A DNA stretch of 64,000 nucleotides from JAKCDU01 sp035551615 (GCA_035551615.1 DASZNC010000030.1:1-64000), one strand, 5' to 3'; positions 15,126-24,569 are shown, counted from the first letter of the stretch. Translations and numbers: made by a program. The notes: a model not told the origin generated them from the sequence alone.

Positions 15126-16110
15126 TGAACGGCATCATGCCTCGCAGCTGAGCGCCGACCTCTTCGATCGGATGGGCCCGGCCGGCCGCTCGGAGTTCCT
15201 CGAACCGACTGCGACCGGAACGGTTCTCGGCCACCCACTCCTCGGCGAAGGTACCGGTGCGGATCTCGTCGAGGATGCGCTTCATCTCGTCCTTGACGGC
15301 CCCGTTGATCACCCGCGGGCCACGGGTGAGGTCGCCGTACTCGGCGGTGTCGGAGATCGAGTACCGCATACCGGCGATGCCGTGCTCGTACATCAGGTCC
15401 ACGATCAGCTTCACCTCGTGGAGGCATTCGAAGTAGGCCGACTCGGGCTGGTAGCCGGCCTCGACGAGCGTCTCGTAGCCGGCCTGGATGAGCGAGGTCA
15501 GCCCGCCACAGAGGACGACCTGCTCGCCGAACAGATCGGTCTCGGTCTCCTCGGTGAACGTCGTCTCGAGCACGCCGGCCCGGGTGGCCCCGATGGCGTA
15601 GGCGTAGGAGAGGGCCAGGTCGCGGGCCTTGCCGGTGGCGTCCTGGGCTACGGCGATGAGCGCCGGTACGCCGCCGCCGCCCTCGTAGGTGCGGCGTACC
15701 AGGTGGCCCGGTCCCTTGGGGGCGACCATGGCCACGTCCACCCCCTCGGGGGCGGTGATCAAGTTGAAGCGCACGTTGAAGCCGTGGGCGAAGAAGAGGG
15801 CGTCGCCCGCCTTCAGGCCGGGCTCGATCTCCGACTGGTAGATCGCCTGCTGTTCGGTGTCCGGTGCGAGGAGCATGATCACATCGGCCTCCCGGGCGGC
15901 GTCGGCGATGCTGGTCACCCGCAGGCCGGCCGCCTCCGCCTTGGCCTTCGACGACGAGCCGTCGCGCAGGGCGACGCGGACGTCGACACCGGAATCACGC
16001 AGGTTGAGCGCATGGGCGTGGCCCTGCGATCCGTAGCCGATGATGGCCACTTTGCGGCCAGAGATGATGCCGGGATCGGCATCGTTCTCGTAGTACACGG
16101 TTGCAGCCAT
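15082..16110 (-). CDS. ilvC: Ketol-acid reductoisomerase (class I)
   Basis: 342 aa, short class I form. Second common step of valine/isoleucine synthesis, NADPH- and Mg-dependent. Visible: GYGSQGHAHALNLRDSG nucleotide motif, MVAPKGPGHLVRRTY, DLFGEQVVLCGG and ECLHEVKLIVDLMYE metal-site motifs. The ATG at 16110 overlaps the ilvN stop (TGATG), so a TTG at 16113 is less likely. Last gene of ilvBNC; 3' end overlaps the carboxypeptidase gene on the other strand by 44 nt. Confidence 0.97.
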   Translation of the reverse strand: MAATVYYENDADPGIISGRKVAIIGYGSQGHAHALNLRDSGVDVRVALRDGSSSKAKAEAAGLRVTSIADAAREADVIMLLAPDTEQQAIYQSEIEPGLKAGDALFFAHGFNVRFNLITAPEGVDVAMVAPKGPGHLVRRTYEGGGGVPALIAVAQDATGKARDLALSYAYAIGATRAGVLETTFTEETETDLFGEQVVLCGGLTSLIQAGYETLVEAGYQPESAYFECLHEVKLIVDLMYEHGIAGMRYSISDTAEYGDLTRGPRVINGAVKDEMKRILDEIRTGTFAEEWVAENRSGRSRFEELRAAGRAHPIEEVGAQLRGMMPFINAGSARPQDVSGG

Positions 16111-16610
16111 CAAATTGCCTTTCTGAGTTTGGGGAGCGCGACCCGGCCGGTGCGCTGGAGTTCGATGATCCCATAGGGTCGCATCAGATCCTCGAAGTCG
16201 TCTAACCGGTCGGGGTCGCCGGCCACCATCACGGTCAGCGCGTTGATCCCGACATCGACGATCTTGCCGCCGAAAATGTCCACCAGCTCGATGACGTTGC
16301 TCCGGGCGTCCGATGCCACCGAGATGGTCATCATCAGCAACTCGCGCTCGACCGACTCGGACGGGAGCAGTTCGGTGATCTTCACCACGTTGACCAGCTT
16401 GAACAGCTGCTTGGTGATCTGCTCGACCGACGTCTCCTCGACGTCGATGACCAGGTTGATCCGGCTGAAGTTGGAGTCGTCGGTCGGGGCGACGGCGAGC
16501 GAGATGATGTTGAAGCCGCGCCGGGCGAACAGGCCGCTGACCCGGGCCAGCACGCCGGAGCGGTTCTCCACCAGCACCGACAGGGTCTGATGGGTCGCCG
16601 ACGACGCCAC
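16110..16610 (-). CDS. ilvN: Acetolactate synthase small (regulatory) subunit
   Basis: 166 aa, usual length. N-terminal ACT domain (LSVLVENRSGVLARVSGLFARRG) and C-terminal regulatory domain; confers feedback inhibition by valine and activates the large subunit. The GTG start shares one base with the ilvB stop (TAGTG), giving tight translational coupling. Confidence 0.96.
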   Translation of the reverse strand: MASSATHQTLSVLVENRSGVLARVSGLFARRGFNIISLAVAPTDDSNFSRINLVIDVEETSVEQITKQLFKLVNVVKITELLPSESVERELLMMTISVASDARSNVIELVDIFGGKIVDVGINALTVMVAGDPDRLDDFEDLMRPYGIIELQRTGRVALPKLRKAI

Positions 16611-18352
16611 TACTGGACCACCTTCATGTCGGTCGGCTTCTGCGACGGGTGCACCACGACGTCGTCGTTGGCCGCGCCGGCCGGCACCATCGGGAACACC
16701 TTCTCGCGCGCATCGGTGCGGAAGTCGATCACGACCGGCCGGTCGTCGATGGCGTTGGCCTTGTCGATGACCGGCTGCACCTCCGACGGGTCCTCGACCC
16801 GGAACGCCACGCAGCCCATGGCCTCCGCCCACTTCACGTAATCGGGCAGGTCAGGTGACAGATACACCTCGCTGTAGCGCTCCTCGTAGAACATCTCCTG
16901 CCATTGGCGGACCATGCCCAGGTAGGCGTTGTTCAGGATGGCCACCTTGATCGGGATCCGCTCACTCGACGCGGTCACCAGTTCCTGGGCGGTCATCTGG
17001 AAGCACCCGTCCCCGTCGACGGCCCAGACGGTGCGGTCCGGGCGGCCCACCTTGGCGCCGATGGCGGCCGGCACCGAGAAGCCCATCGTGCCCAGACCGC
17101 CGGAGTTCACCCATGTGTACGGTTCATTGAACTTCCAGTACTGGCTGGCCCACATCTGGTGCTGGCCGACACCCGAAGCCAGGATGGTGCCGTTGGGCGC
17201 CGAGTCCCGCAGGCCCTCCATCACCTGCTGAGGCTTCAACGCGTCGCCTTCCACGTGCGGGTCGTAGTGCAGGGGGAAACGCTCCTGCCAGCCGGAGATG
17301 CGGCTGCGCCACTCGGTCAGGTCGGCCGCCCCGGAGCCGGCGGCCTCCAGCGCCTTGATGATCTCGGTGATGACCTGGTTGCAGTCGCCGACGATGGGCA
17401 CGTCCGGTTGGCGGATCTTGCCCAGTTCCGCCGGGTCGATGTCGACATGGATCACCTTGGCATGAGGGGCGAACGCCCCGACCCGACCGGTGACCCGGTC
17501 GTCGAAGCGGGTGCCGAGGGCGATCAACAGGTCGGCCTCCTGCAGGGCGGTGATGGCCGTGTAGTTGCCGTGCATGCCGGGCATCCCGAGGCACAACTCA
17601 TGATCGTCTGGGAACGCGCCGCGGGCCATGAGGGTGGTCACCACCGGGATCCCCATGCGCTCGGCCAATTGCTTCAACGCCTCGGCCGCCCGTGCCTTGA
17701 GGATTCCGCCCCCGGCGTAGATCACCGGCCGCCGGGCCTGGCCAATCAGCCGGGCCGCCTCCTTGATCATGCGCGGATGACCTTTGGTGGTCGGGCGGTA
17801 CCCAGGCAGCGAGGATGACACTTCATCATCGGTCGGCCAGTACCAGTCGACCTCGGCCTGCAGAACGTCCTTGGGCACGTCGAGCAGGACCGGGCCGGGC
17901 CGGCCTGTGATGGCCAGATGGAATGCCTGGCGCACGGCCAGCGAGATGCCGTCCGGGTCCATGATCAGCTCGTTGTGCTTGGTCACCGAGCGGGTTATCC
18001 CGACGGTGTCGCACTCCTGGAAGCCGTCAGTGCCGATGACGGCCCGGCCGACCTGGCCGGTGATGGCCACCATGGGCACCGAGTCCATGTAGGCGTCGCA
18101 CAGCGGCGTGACCAAATTGGTGGCCGCCGGGCCGCTCGTCACCATGGCCACCCCGGGACGGCCGGTCACGTGGGCGTAACCCTCCGCCATATGGCCGGCA
18201 CCCTGCTCGTGGCGCACCAGGATGTGTCGGATGGGCGAGTCCAGAATCGGGTCGTAAGCCGGGAGGATGCAGCCACCGGGCAGCCCGAAGACCACCTCTA
18301 CCTGCTCCATCTCCAGGCTCTTGATCAAGGCTTGGGCTCCTGTGATTTTCAT
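16610..18352 (-). CDS. ilvB: Acetolactate synthase large subunit
   Basis: 580 aa. ThDP-dependent condensation of two pyruvates, or of pyruvate with 2-oxobutyrate, at the entry to branched-chain amino acid synthesis. Visible: FGLPGGCILPAYD, catalytic Glu in RHEQGAGHMAEGYA, FAD-region motifs, and the ThDP/Mg motif GDGCFQMTAQEL-N-N. ATG at 18352 (MKITGAQALIKSLE) chosen over an upstream frame that would run through the attenuator. First structural gene of ilvBNC, behind a leader peptide and intrinsic terminator. Confidence 0.97.
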   Translation of the reverse strand: MKITGAQALIKSLEMEQVEVVFGLPGGCILPAYDPILDSPIRHILVRHEQGAGHMAEGYAHVTGRPGVAMVTSGPAATNLVTPLCDAYMDSVPMVAITGQVGRAVIGTDGFQECDTVGITRSVTKHNELIMDPDGISLAVRQAFHLAITGRPGPVLLDVPKDVLQAEVDWYWPTDDEVSSSLPGYRPTTKGHPRMIKEAARLIGQARRPVIYAGGGILKARAAEALKQLAERMGIPVVTTLMARGAFPDDHELCLGMPGMHGNYTAITALQEADLLIALGTRFDDRVTGRVGAFAPHAKVIHVDIDPAELGKIRQPDVPIVGDCNQVITEIIKALEAAGSGAADLTEWRSRISGWQERFPLHYDPHVEGDALKPQQVMEGLRDSAPNGTILASGVGQHQMWASQYWKFNEPYTWVNSGGLGTMGFSVPAAIGAKVGRPDRTVWAVDGDGCFQMTAQELVTASSERIPIKVAILNNAYLGMVRQWQEMFYEERYSEVYLSPDLPDYVKWAEAMGCVAFRVEDPSEVQPVIDKANAIDDRPVVIDFRTDAREKVFPMVPAGAANDDVVVHPSQKPTDMKVVQ

Positions 18353-18373
18353 GGCAGTCGTTCCTTGGGTGGG

Positions 18374-18404
18374 AAAAGAAAACGACCTCCCGGCTGGGAG
18401 GTCG
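18374..18404 (-). terminator. Intrinsic terminator (attenuator) upstream of ilvB
   Basis: On the minus strand: a 9-bp stem CGACCTCCC / GGGAGGTCG with loop AGCC, followed directly by TTTTCTTTT. It lies 21 nt before the ilvB start and 30 nt after the leader peptide stop, as expected for transcription attenuation. Confidence 0.85.
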
Positions 18405-18407
18405 CTC

Positions 18408-18436
18408 GACACACACGCAGGTTGTGCGTGTGTGTC
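18408..18436 (-). promoter_or_regulatory. ilv leader hairpin 1
   Basis: A perfect 12-bp inverted repeat (GACACACACGCA / TGCGTGTGTGTC, loop CAACC on the minus strand). It begins at the leader peptide stop codon and ends 3 nt before the terminator stem. A ribosome stalled on the leader codons would mask its 5' arm. The exact antiterminator pairing is not evident. Confidence 0.75.
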
Positions 18437-18470
18437 AGGTGGTGAGTACGAGAATCAGGCTACGGGCCAC
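18435..18470 (-). CDS. ilvB leader peptide MARSLILVLTT
   Basis: An 11-codon open frame, GTG start and TGA stop. Five consecutive codons encode Leu-Ile-Leu-Val-Leu, the end products of the pathway, which is the hallmark of ribosome-mediated attenuation. A TAATAT box ends 8 nt before the GTG, so the peptide is probably read from a leaderless transcript. Comparable leader peptides control ilvBNC in corynebacteria and streptomycetes. Confidence 0.82.
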   Translation of the reverse strand: MARSLILVLTT

Positions 18471-18478
18471 GGCCGGTC

Positions 18479-18505
18479 ATATTAGCACCTCTTCCTGAGG
18501 ATCAA
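18479..18505 (-). promoter_or_regulatory. Promoter of the ilvBNC leader
   Basis: Minus strand TTGATC (18500-18505) and TAATAT (18479-18484); the 15-bp spacer is shorter than ideal. The -10 is close to consensus, and its distance to the leader GTG agrees with the leaderless pattern of the window. It gives an untranslated-plus-leader region of about 120 nt before ilvB. Confidence 0.55.
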
Positions 18506-18550
18506 CCCGGGCCATGGGCGACCTCGGCACCGTCCGGCGTATCCTTCTGC

Positions 18551-19858
18551 GTGCCTCGAATTCGGACAATCCTCCGAGCGGCCCGTACCGGTCGCGCCCT
18601 CGCCCCTCTCGCCACGACGGCCAACGCCGTGCGGCCGGTGTCCTTCGGGCAGCCGCTGGGCACATGGGCCTTCGCCGTGGGATGGCACGTATCCGAGCTT
18701 CCGCTGGCCACCTTGGGGGTCCAGGCCGCCCTCACCGCCCGCGCCCTGCGAAAAGGGAAGTGGAAGACCCCGGCCGGTCTCCTGCGCATCGGGGCCCAGG
18801 CGGCCAGTGCGGCCGGGCTGTGGCAACTGCAGAAGGCGGCCGCCGATGCCAAGGGTGTCCTCGAGGAGGCGCTCGTGGCCGGGTTGGGAGCCGACTACAC
18901 CGACCTGGCCGACAAGGCCGGGATCGGCCCGGCCGAAGGCCCGGAGATCCACCCGTGGGCGGCCATGCCGGCGTGGCTCACCCGGCGCAGCCGGTTGCGG
19001 GCATCGGCCATCCAGTACGGCCCGCACGGCAAGCGCAACCGGCTCGACATCTGGGCGTCACCCGACATCCAGCCGGGCGACAAGGCGCCGGTGCTGATCC
19101 AGGTGCCGGGCGGTGGCTGGGTGATGGGCGACACCCGCCACCAGGCCTATCCCCTCATGGACCGGCTGCGCACCGCCGGCTGGGTGTGCGTGCCCATCTC
19201 CTACCGGCTCAGCCCGAAGTCGACCTGGCCCGACCACATCGTGGACGTGAAGCGGGCCATCGCCTGGGTCAAGGCCAACATCGCCGACTACGGCGGCGAC
19301 CCCGACTTCATCGTCATCACGGGCGGATCGGCCGGGGGCCATCTCAGCTCGCTCGCCGCCCTCACCCCGAACGAGCCTGAGTTCCAGCCCGGATTCGAGG
19401 ATGCCGACACCCGGGTGCAGGCCGCCGTTCCCTTCTACGGCGTGTACGACCTGCTCGACTGGAACGGCAACGGTGGGCCGGCCGGCAGCGTCCGTCACAT
19501 CGAGAAGATGGTGCTGAAGTCGTCGCCGACGGCGGACCGGGAACGCTGGCTGCACGCCAGCCCGCTCCATTGGGCCAGCACCGACGCCCCGCCGATGATG
19601 ATCCTGCACGGCGACAACGACTCCCTGGTCCCGGTCGACGGCGCCCGCCGCCTCAGCCGGGCGCTCCAGGCGGCATCCAACCAGGCCGTGGTCTACGCCG
19701 AGCTGCCCAAGGCCCAGCACGCCTTCGACATCTACGCCTCGCTGCGCACCGCCTACACGGTCCGCGCCGTCGAGCATTTCCTGGCCTACGTGCGGGCCGG
19801 ATACGTGCTGGCCGGCGGGCCCAGCGCCCCGTCCGCCAGCGAGGGCGTCACCAACTAG
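18551..19858 (+). CDS. Alpha/beta hydrolase, carboxylesterase type
   Basis: 435 aa. About residues 1-165 are an N-terminal helical/hydrophobic region unusual for simple esterases. The catalytic domain follows: oxyanion loop VPGGGWVMG, nucleophile elbow TGGSAGGHLSS, acid in HGDNDSLVPVDGA and catalytic His in KAQHAFDIY. This resembles lipid/xenobiotic carboxylesterases of the hormone-sensitive-lipase or BD-FAE type found in mycolata and relatives. GTG start; a TATCCT box lies 5 nt upstream. Divergent from the ilv leader. Confidence 0.85.
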   Translation: MPRIRTILRAARTGRALAPLATTANAVRPVSFGQPLGTWAFAVGWHVSELPLATLGVQAALTARALRKGKWKTPAGLLRIGAQAASAAGLWQLQKAAADAKGVLEEALVAGLGADYTDLADKAGIGPAEGPEIHPWAAMPAWLTRRSRLRASAIQYGPHGKRNRLDIWASPDIQPGDKAPVLIQVPGGGWVMGDTRHQAYPLMDRLRTAGWVCVPISYRLSPKSTWPDHIVDVKRAIAWVKANIADYGGDPDFIVITGGSAGGHLSSLAALTPNEPEFQPGFEDADTRVQAAVPFYGVYDLLDWNGNGGPAGSVRHIEKMVLKSSPTADRERWLHASPLHWASTDAPPMMILHGDNDSLVPVDGARRLSRALQAASNQAVVYAELPKAQHAFDIYASLRTAYTVRAVEHFLAYVRAGYVLAGGPSAPSASEGVTN

Positions 19859-19995
19859 CTCAGCTCAGCGCCAGCGCCCCCGACGCCGCCTGGGCTCTCG
19901 CAGCGTCCGGGCCACCGACGCCGCCCGGTCCACCGACGCCGCCGGTCCACCGACGCCGGCCCGCCGGCCCGATCCCCGGCCGTGCCGTCGGCGAG
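19859..19995. repeat. Convergent spacer with 17-18-bp GC-rich repeats
   Basis: Between the esterase and ilvD 3' ends. The motif CCACCGACGCCG begins at 19912, 19930 and 19947 (spacings 18 and 17), with a related CGACGCCGCC at 19881. No gene or intrinsic terminator is seen. Confidence 0.55.
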
Positions 19996-21675
19996 TCAGG
20001 CGACGGTCACGGCCCCGTATTCGGCGCCGGTGGCCAGCCGGGCGTACTTGGCCAGCACCCCACTCGTGTAGCGGGCCGGCGGCGGTGTCCACCCCGTCTT
20101 CCGTTCCTCCAGCTGGGCGTCGTCGATCTTCAGGTCGATGGTCCGGGCCGTCACGTCGACCACAATGGTGTCACCATCAGTGACAAAAGCGATCGGGCCG
20201 CCGTCGACCGCTTCGGGCGAGACGTGGCCGACGCAGAAACCGTGGGTGCCGCCCGAGAAACGGCCGTCGGTCACCAGGGCGCAGTCCCCGCCCCGGCCGG
20301 CGCCCTTCATGGCGCCGGTGACGGCCAGCATCTCCCGCATACCGGGGCCGCCCTTGGGCCCCTCGTAGCGGATGACCAGGACCGTTCCCGGCTCGATGGA
20401 CCCGGAGAGGATGGCCTCCATGGCCTTGTCCTCACCGTCGAAGACCCGGGCTGTTCCTTCGAAGCGATCGACGTCGATGCCGGCCACCTTCACGACCGCC
20501 CCGTTGGGCGCCAGGGACCCCTGCAGGACGGCGATCCCGCCCTCGGTGTGGATCGGGTCGCTGATCTTGTGCACGACCGTGCCGTCCGGCGCCGGGGGCT
20601 CCAGCCGGTCGAGGTTCTCGGCGATCGTCCGGCCGGTGACGGTCAGGCAGTCGCCGTGCAGGAGGCCGGCGTCGAGCAGCACCTTCATGACCATGGGCAC
20701 ACCGCCGACGCGGTCGATGTCGACCATGTGGAACCGGCCGTGCGGCTTGGTGTCGGCGATGTGCGGGACCCGGCGGCCGACCCGGTTGAAGTCGTCCAGG
20801 GACAACTCCACGTGGGCCTCGAAGGCGATGGCGAGCAGGTGGAGCACGGCGTTGGTCGAGCCGCCCAGCGCCATGGTCACGGCGATGGCGTTCTCGAACG
20901 CCTCCTTGGTCATGATCTGGCGGGGGGTGATGCCCTTCTCCAGCAAATTGATGACCGCCCGCCCCGACTCCAGGGCGAACTCGTCCCGGCGGGCGTCGAC
21001 GGCGGCCGGCGACGCCGACCCGGGGAGGGCCATGCCGATGGCTTCCGAGATGGACGCCATGGTGTTGGCCGTGAACATGCCGGCGCAGCTGCCGATCGTC
21101 GGGCAGGCGTTGCGCTCGATGAGCGCCAGCTCCTCATCGGTGAGGGCGCCCGTGGCCCGCGCCCCGACGGCTTCGAAGACGCTGGTGATGTCGAGCGCCT
21201 CGCCCTTGGCGCCCCGCCCCGGCATGATGCTGCCGCCGTACAGGAAGACGGTCGGCAGGTCGACCCGGGCGGCGGCCATCAGCATCCCGGGCAGTGACTT
21301 GTCGCATCCGGCGAAGGTCACCATGCCGTCCAGCCGCTCGGCGTGCATGACCGTCTCGACCGAGTCGGCGATTATCTCCCGGCTGACCAGTGAGGCCCGC
21401 ATGCCCTCGTGGCCCATCGAGATGCCGTCGGAGACGGCGATGGTCACGAACTCGATCGGGAAGCCGCCCGCCTCCCGGACACCTTCCTTGGCTTGCTTGG
21501 CCAGCCGGTCGAGCGGCATGTTGCACGGCGTCACCTCGTTCCACGACGACGCCACCCCGACCTGAGGCTTGTCCCAGTCGTCGTCGGTCATTCCGATGGC
21601 CCGCAGCATCGACCGGGCCGGTGCCCGCTCGAAACCTTCGGTGACTTCTCGGCTTCTCGGCTTCATGTCGGCCAT
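19996..21675 (-). CDS. ilvD: Dihydroxy-acid dehydratase
   Basis: 559 aa. Dehydrates 2,3-dihydroxy-3-methyl acids to the branched 2-oxoacids in valine, isoleucine and leucine/pantothenate synthesis. Iron-sulfur Cys motifs are visible in TPCNMPL, FAGCDKSLPGM and TIGSCAGMFTANTM; DGRFSGGTHGFCVGH near the C-terminus is a family signature. The ATG lies 3 nt after the gatB stop, so this gene is the last of a gatC-gatA-gatB-ilvD transcript, apart from ilvBNC. Confidence 0.96.
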   Translation of the reverse strand: MADMKPRSREVTEGFERAPARSMLRAIGMTDDDWDKPQVGVASSWNEVTPCNMPLDRLAKQAKEGVREAGGFPIEFVTIAVSDGISMGHEGMRASLVSREIIADSVETVMHAERLDGMVTFAGCDKSLPGMLMAAARVDLPTVFLYGGSIMPGRGAKGEALDITSVFEAVGARATGALTDEELALIERNACPTIGSCAGMFTANTMASISEAIGMALPGSASPAAVDARRDEFALESGRAVINLLEKGITPRQIMTKEAFENAIAVTMALGGSTNAVLHLLAIAFEAHVELSLDDFNRVGRRVPHIADTKPHGRFHMVDIDRVGGVPMVMKVLLDAGLLHGDCLTVTGRTIAENLDRLEPPAPDGTVVHKISDPIHTEGGIAVLQGSLAPNGAVVKVAGIDVDRFEGTARVFDGEDKAMEAILSGSIEPGTVLVIRYEGPKGGPGMREMLAVTGAMKGAGRGGDCALVTDGRFSGGTHGFCVGHVSPEAVDGGPIAFVTDGDTIVVDVTARTIDLKIDDAQLEERKTGWTPPPARYTSGVLAKYARLATGAEYGAVTVA

Positions 21676-21678
21676 CGT

Positions 21679-23100
21679 TCAGGCTCCTCGCTTGCTGCGC
21701 AGTAGGGCCGAGGCTTCCTTCAGGTCGGCCTTGCCCTCGGTAGCTTTCTTGATCTCACCGATGAACAGACCGGTGAGCTTGTCCTCACCGCCCTGGTACC
21801 GGGCCCACTCGTCCGGATGCCCGGCTATCACCCGGTCGACCACCTGCTCCAGGTCGCCGGCGGCCATCGCCTCGAAGCCCAGGTCGGCGGCGATCCGGGC
21901 CGGGTCCCCGCCGCTGTCCATCAACGTCTTCAACACGGTGCGGGCCTGGGCGGACGTCAGTTCCCCGCCCGCTTCCATGGTGACCAACCGGGCGAACGCC
22001 GGGCGGTCCAGCCGGCCGGCCGCGTCCAGGTCGGACGCCACTTCATTGGCCGCCCGCCGGACCGCCACCGATGCCGCCTCCTTGGAGGTGCCAGCCGCTT
22101 CGACCAGATCGTCGAGGCCGAGGCGCACGACCGTGACGACACCGTCGGAGTCGGGCGCCAGGCCGCTCATCTCGGCCAGCGCCGCCCGCCGGTCGGCCGG
22201 CAGGCGGGGCATGGACCGGGCCACCTGGTCGATCCACTCCTGGGCCGGGGCTATGGGCACCAGGTCCGGCTCGGGGAAGTAGCGGTAGTCGTAGGCCTCC
22301 TCCTTGGAGCGCATCGATCCGGTCCGGCCCGCGTTCTCGTCCCAGTGCCGGGTCTCCTGCACGATCTTGTCGCCGGCTTCGATCACCTTTATCTGCCGGG
22401 CCGCTTCGTAGTCGATGGCCCGGCCGAGCGAACGGAGGGAGTTCATGTTCTTGATCTCGCAGCGGGTCCCGAACCCGTCGCCCGGACGGCGGACCGAGAC
22501 GTTGGCATCGACGCGTAGCGAGCCCTCCTCCATCTTCCCGTCGGACGCACCGGTGGCGACGAGGATGGATCGCAGTTCATCGACGTAGGCCCGGGCCTCG
22601 TCAGCCGTCCTCATGTCAGGAGCGCTGACGATTTCCACGAGGGGTACGCCGGACCGGTTGTAGTCGACGAGCGAGTGGGTGGCATCATGTATCCGACCGC
22701 CGCCGCCTTCGTGGGTCGTCTTGCCGGTGTCCTCCTCCAGGTGGGCCCGCTCGATGCCGACCCTCTGCCCGCCGGGCAGTTCCAGCCAGCCGTCGGCGTT
22801 GATGGGTACGTCGTACTGGCTGATCTGATAGTCCTTGGGCATGTCCGGATAGAAGTAGTTCTTCCGGTGGAACTGCGAGGCCTGGACGGTGCAGTGCAGG
22901 GCGGTACCGATGCGCATGGCGTACTCGACGGCCATCCGGTTGAGCACCGGCAGCGAGCCGGGCAGGCCCAGGCAGACCGGGCAGATGTTGGTATTGGGCT
23001 CGTCGCCGAAGCTGTTGAGGCAGCCACAGAACAGCTTGGTGGCCGTCCGCAGTTCGCAGTGGACCTCCAGCCCGATGACCATCTCCCAGTCGCCGGTCAC
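21679..23100 (-). CDS. gatB: Asp-tRNA(Asn)/Glu-tRNA(Gln) amidotransferase subunit B
   Basis: 473 aa. Kinase/tRNA-binding subunit of GatCAB. GLEVHCELRTATKLFCGC and the zinc-type cysteines in NICPVCLGLPGSLP are visible; the cradle domain (RKNYFYPDMPKDYQISQYD) and the C-terminal YqeY-like tail domain (about 330-473) are present. GTG start overlaps the gatA stop (GTGA). Confidence 0.96.
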   Translation of the reverse strand: MTGDWEMVIGLEVHCELRTATKLFCGCLNSFGDEPNTNICPVCLGLPGSLPVLNRMAVEYAMRIGTALHCTVQASQFHRKNYFYPDMPKDYQISQYDVPINADGWLELPGGQRVGIERAHLEEDTGKTTHEGGGGRIHDATHSLVDYNRSGVPLVEIVSAPDMRTADEARAYVDELRSILVATGASDGKMEEGSLRVDANVSVRRPGDGFGTRCEIKNMNSLRSLGRAIDYEAARQIKVIEAGDKIVQETRHWDENAGRTGSMRSKEEAYDYRYFPEPDLVPIAPAQEWIDQVARSMPRLPADRRAALAEMSGLAPDSDGVVTVVRLGLDDLVEAAGTSKEAASVAVRRAANEVASDLDAAGRLDRPAFARLVTMEAGGELTSAQARTVLKTLMDSGGDPARIAADLGFEAMAAGDLEQVVDRVIAGHPDEWARYQGGEDKLTGLFIGEIKKATEGKADLKEASALLRSKRGA

Positions 23101-24569
23101 AGGTCCCCTCCTCGCATCGATGCCACCACGGACGGTGGAGCGCCCGCCTCCAGCGCGGCGGCCACCTGGAACATGACCGTCTCCCCGAGGGCCGGGGCCA
23201 GCACCTGGACGCCGAGCGGCAACCCGTCGTCGCCGGGTCCGAACGGGACGCTGATGGCCGGGTGGCCGGCCAGGTTGGACGGGATGGTGCACACGTCGTT
23301 CAGGTACATGGTCAAAGGATCAGCCGTCTTGGCCCCCAACTCGAACGCCGTCCCCGGCGCCGTCGGGCTGAGGAGCACGTCGAAGTCGCGATAGGCGGCC
23401 TCGAAGTCGCGCAGCATGAGGGTGCGGACCCGCTGCGCCTGGCCGTAGTAGGCGTCGTAGTAGCCGGCCGAGAGGGCGTAGGTGCCGAGCATGATCCGGC
23501 GCTTGACCTCGGCCCCGAACCCGGCCGACCGGGTCTCGAGGTACATCTCGGTGATGTCGGCCGGGTGGGCGGCGCGCATCCCGTAACGGACCCCGTCGTA
23601 GCGGGCCAGGTTGGACGACGCCTCGGCCGGCGCGATCAGGTAGTAGGCCGACAGGCCGTACACCGCCGCCGGCACGCTGACCTCATCCACCTTGGCCCCG
23701 GCCGCCGAGAGCGCCTCGGCCGCGTCGTCGAGTCGGGACCGCACCTCCGACGACAGCCCTTCGGCGGTGGCCAGCTCGCGGACCACCCCGACGCGCAGCC
23801 CGTCCACTCCGGCATCGAGCCGGGCCCGGGCGCTCGGCGGAGCCTGGCCCAGGCAGGTCGAGTCCCGCCGGTCGGGGCCGGCAATGACGTCGAACAGCAG
23901 GGCGGCATCGGCCACGTCGAGGGCGAACGGCCCGATCTGGTCCAAGGAGCTGGCGAAGGCGATCAGTCCGTAGCGCGAGACCAGGCCGTAGGTCGGCTTG
24001 ACCCCGACCACCCCGCACAGCGCCGCCGGCTGGCGGATCGACCCGCCGGTGTCGGAGCCGAGGGCCAGGGCGCTGAAGCCGGCGGCGACAGCCGCCGCAC
24101 TGCCCCCCGATGAACCACCAGGAACCCGGGTCAGGTCGTGGGGGTTGCGGGTCGGACCGAACGCCGAGTTCTCGGTGGACGAGCCCATGGCGAACTCGTC
24201 CAGATTGGTCTTGCCGACCGCGACGGCGCCGGCCTCGGCCAGCCTTGTCACCACGGTGGCGTCGTAGGGCGGCCGCCATCCTTCGAGGATGCGCGAGGAA
24301 CAGGTGGTCGGTATGCCGCGGGTGCACAGGTTGTCCTTCAGCGCAACCGGTACACCGGCCAGCGGTCCCGGGTCGCGCCCGGCGGCGACGGCCTCGTCGA
24401 CGGCGGCCGCCTGGGCCCGGGCCTGGTCCTCGAGCACCAGGTTGAAGGCGTGCACGTCCCCTTCATGGGCGGCGATCTGGCCCAGATGGGCGTCCAGGAT
24501 CTCGGTGGCCGAGCGCTCCCCGGCCCGTACGGCGGCCGCCATCCGGCGGGCCGTTCCCATGTCGCTCAC
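23097..24569 (-). CDS. gatA: Asp/Glu-tRNA amidotransferase subunit A
   Basis: 490 aa. Amidase-signature glutaminase that supplies ammonia to GatB. Catalytic Lys in VALKDNLCT and the Ser pair in GGSSGGSAAAVA (Ser-cisSer-Lys) are visible. Start GTG at 24569 overlaps the gatC stop (GTGA); upstream in-frame starts lie within gatC. Confidence 0.97.
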   Translation of the reverse strand: MSDMGTARRMAAAVRAGERSATEILDAHLGQIAAHEGDVHAFNLVLEDQARAQAAAVDEAVAAGRDPGPLAGVPVALKDNLCTRGIPTTCSSRILEGWRPPYDATVVTRLAEAGAVAVGKTNLDEFAMGSSTENSAFGPTRNPHDLTRVPGGSSGGSAAAVAAGFSALALGSDTGGSIRQPAALCGVVGVKPTYGLVSRYGLIAFASSLDQIGPFALDVADAALLFDVIAGPDRRDSTCLGQAPPSARARLDAGVDGLRVGVVRELATAEGLSSEVRSRLDDAAEALSAAGAKVDEVSVPAAVYGLSAYYLIAPAEASSNLARYDGVRYGMRAAHPADITEMYLETRSAGFGAEVKRRIMLGTYALSAGYYDAYYGQAQRVRTLMLRDFEAAYRDFDVLLSPTAPGTAFELGAKTADPLTMYLNDVCTIPSNLAGHPAISVPFGPGDDGLPLGVQVLAPALGETVMFQVAAALEAGAPPSVVASMRGGDL

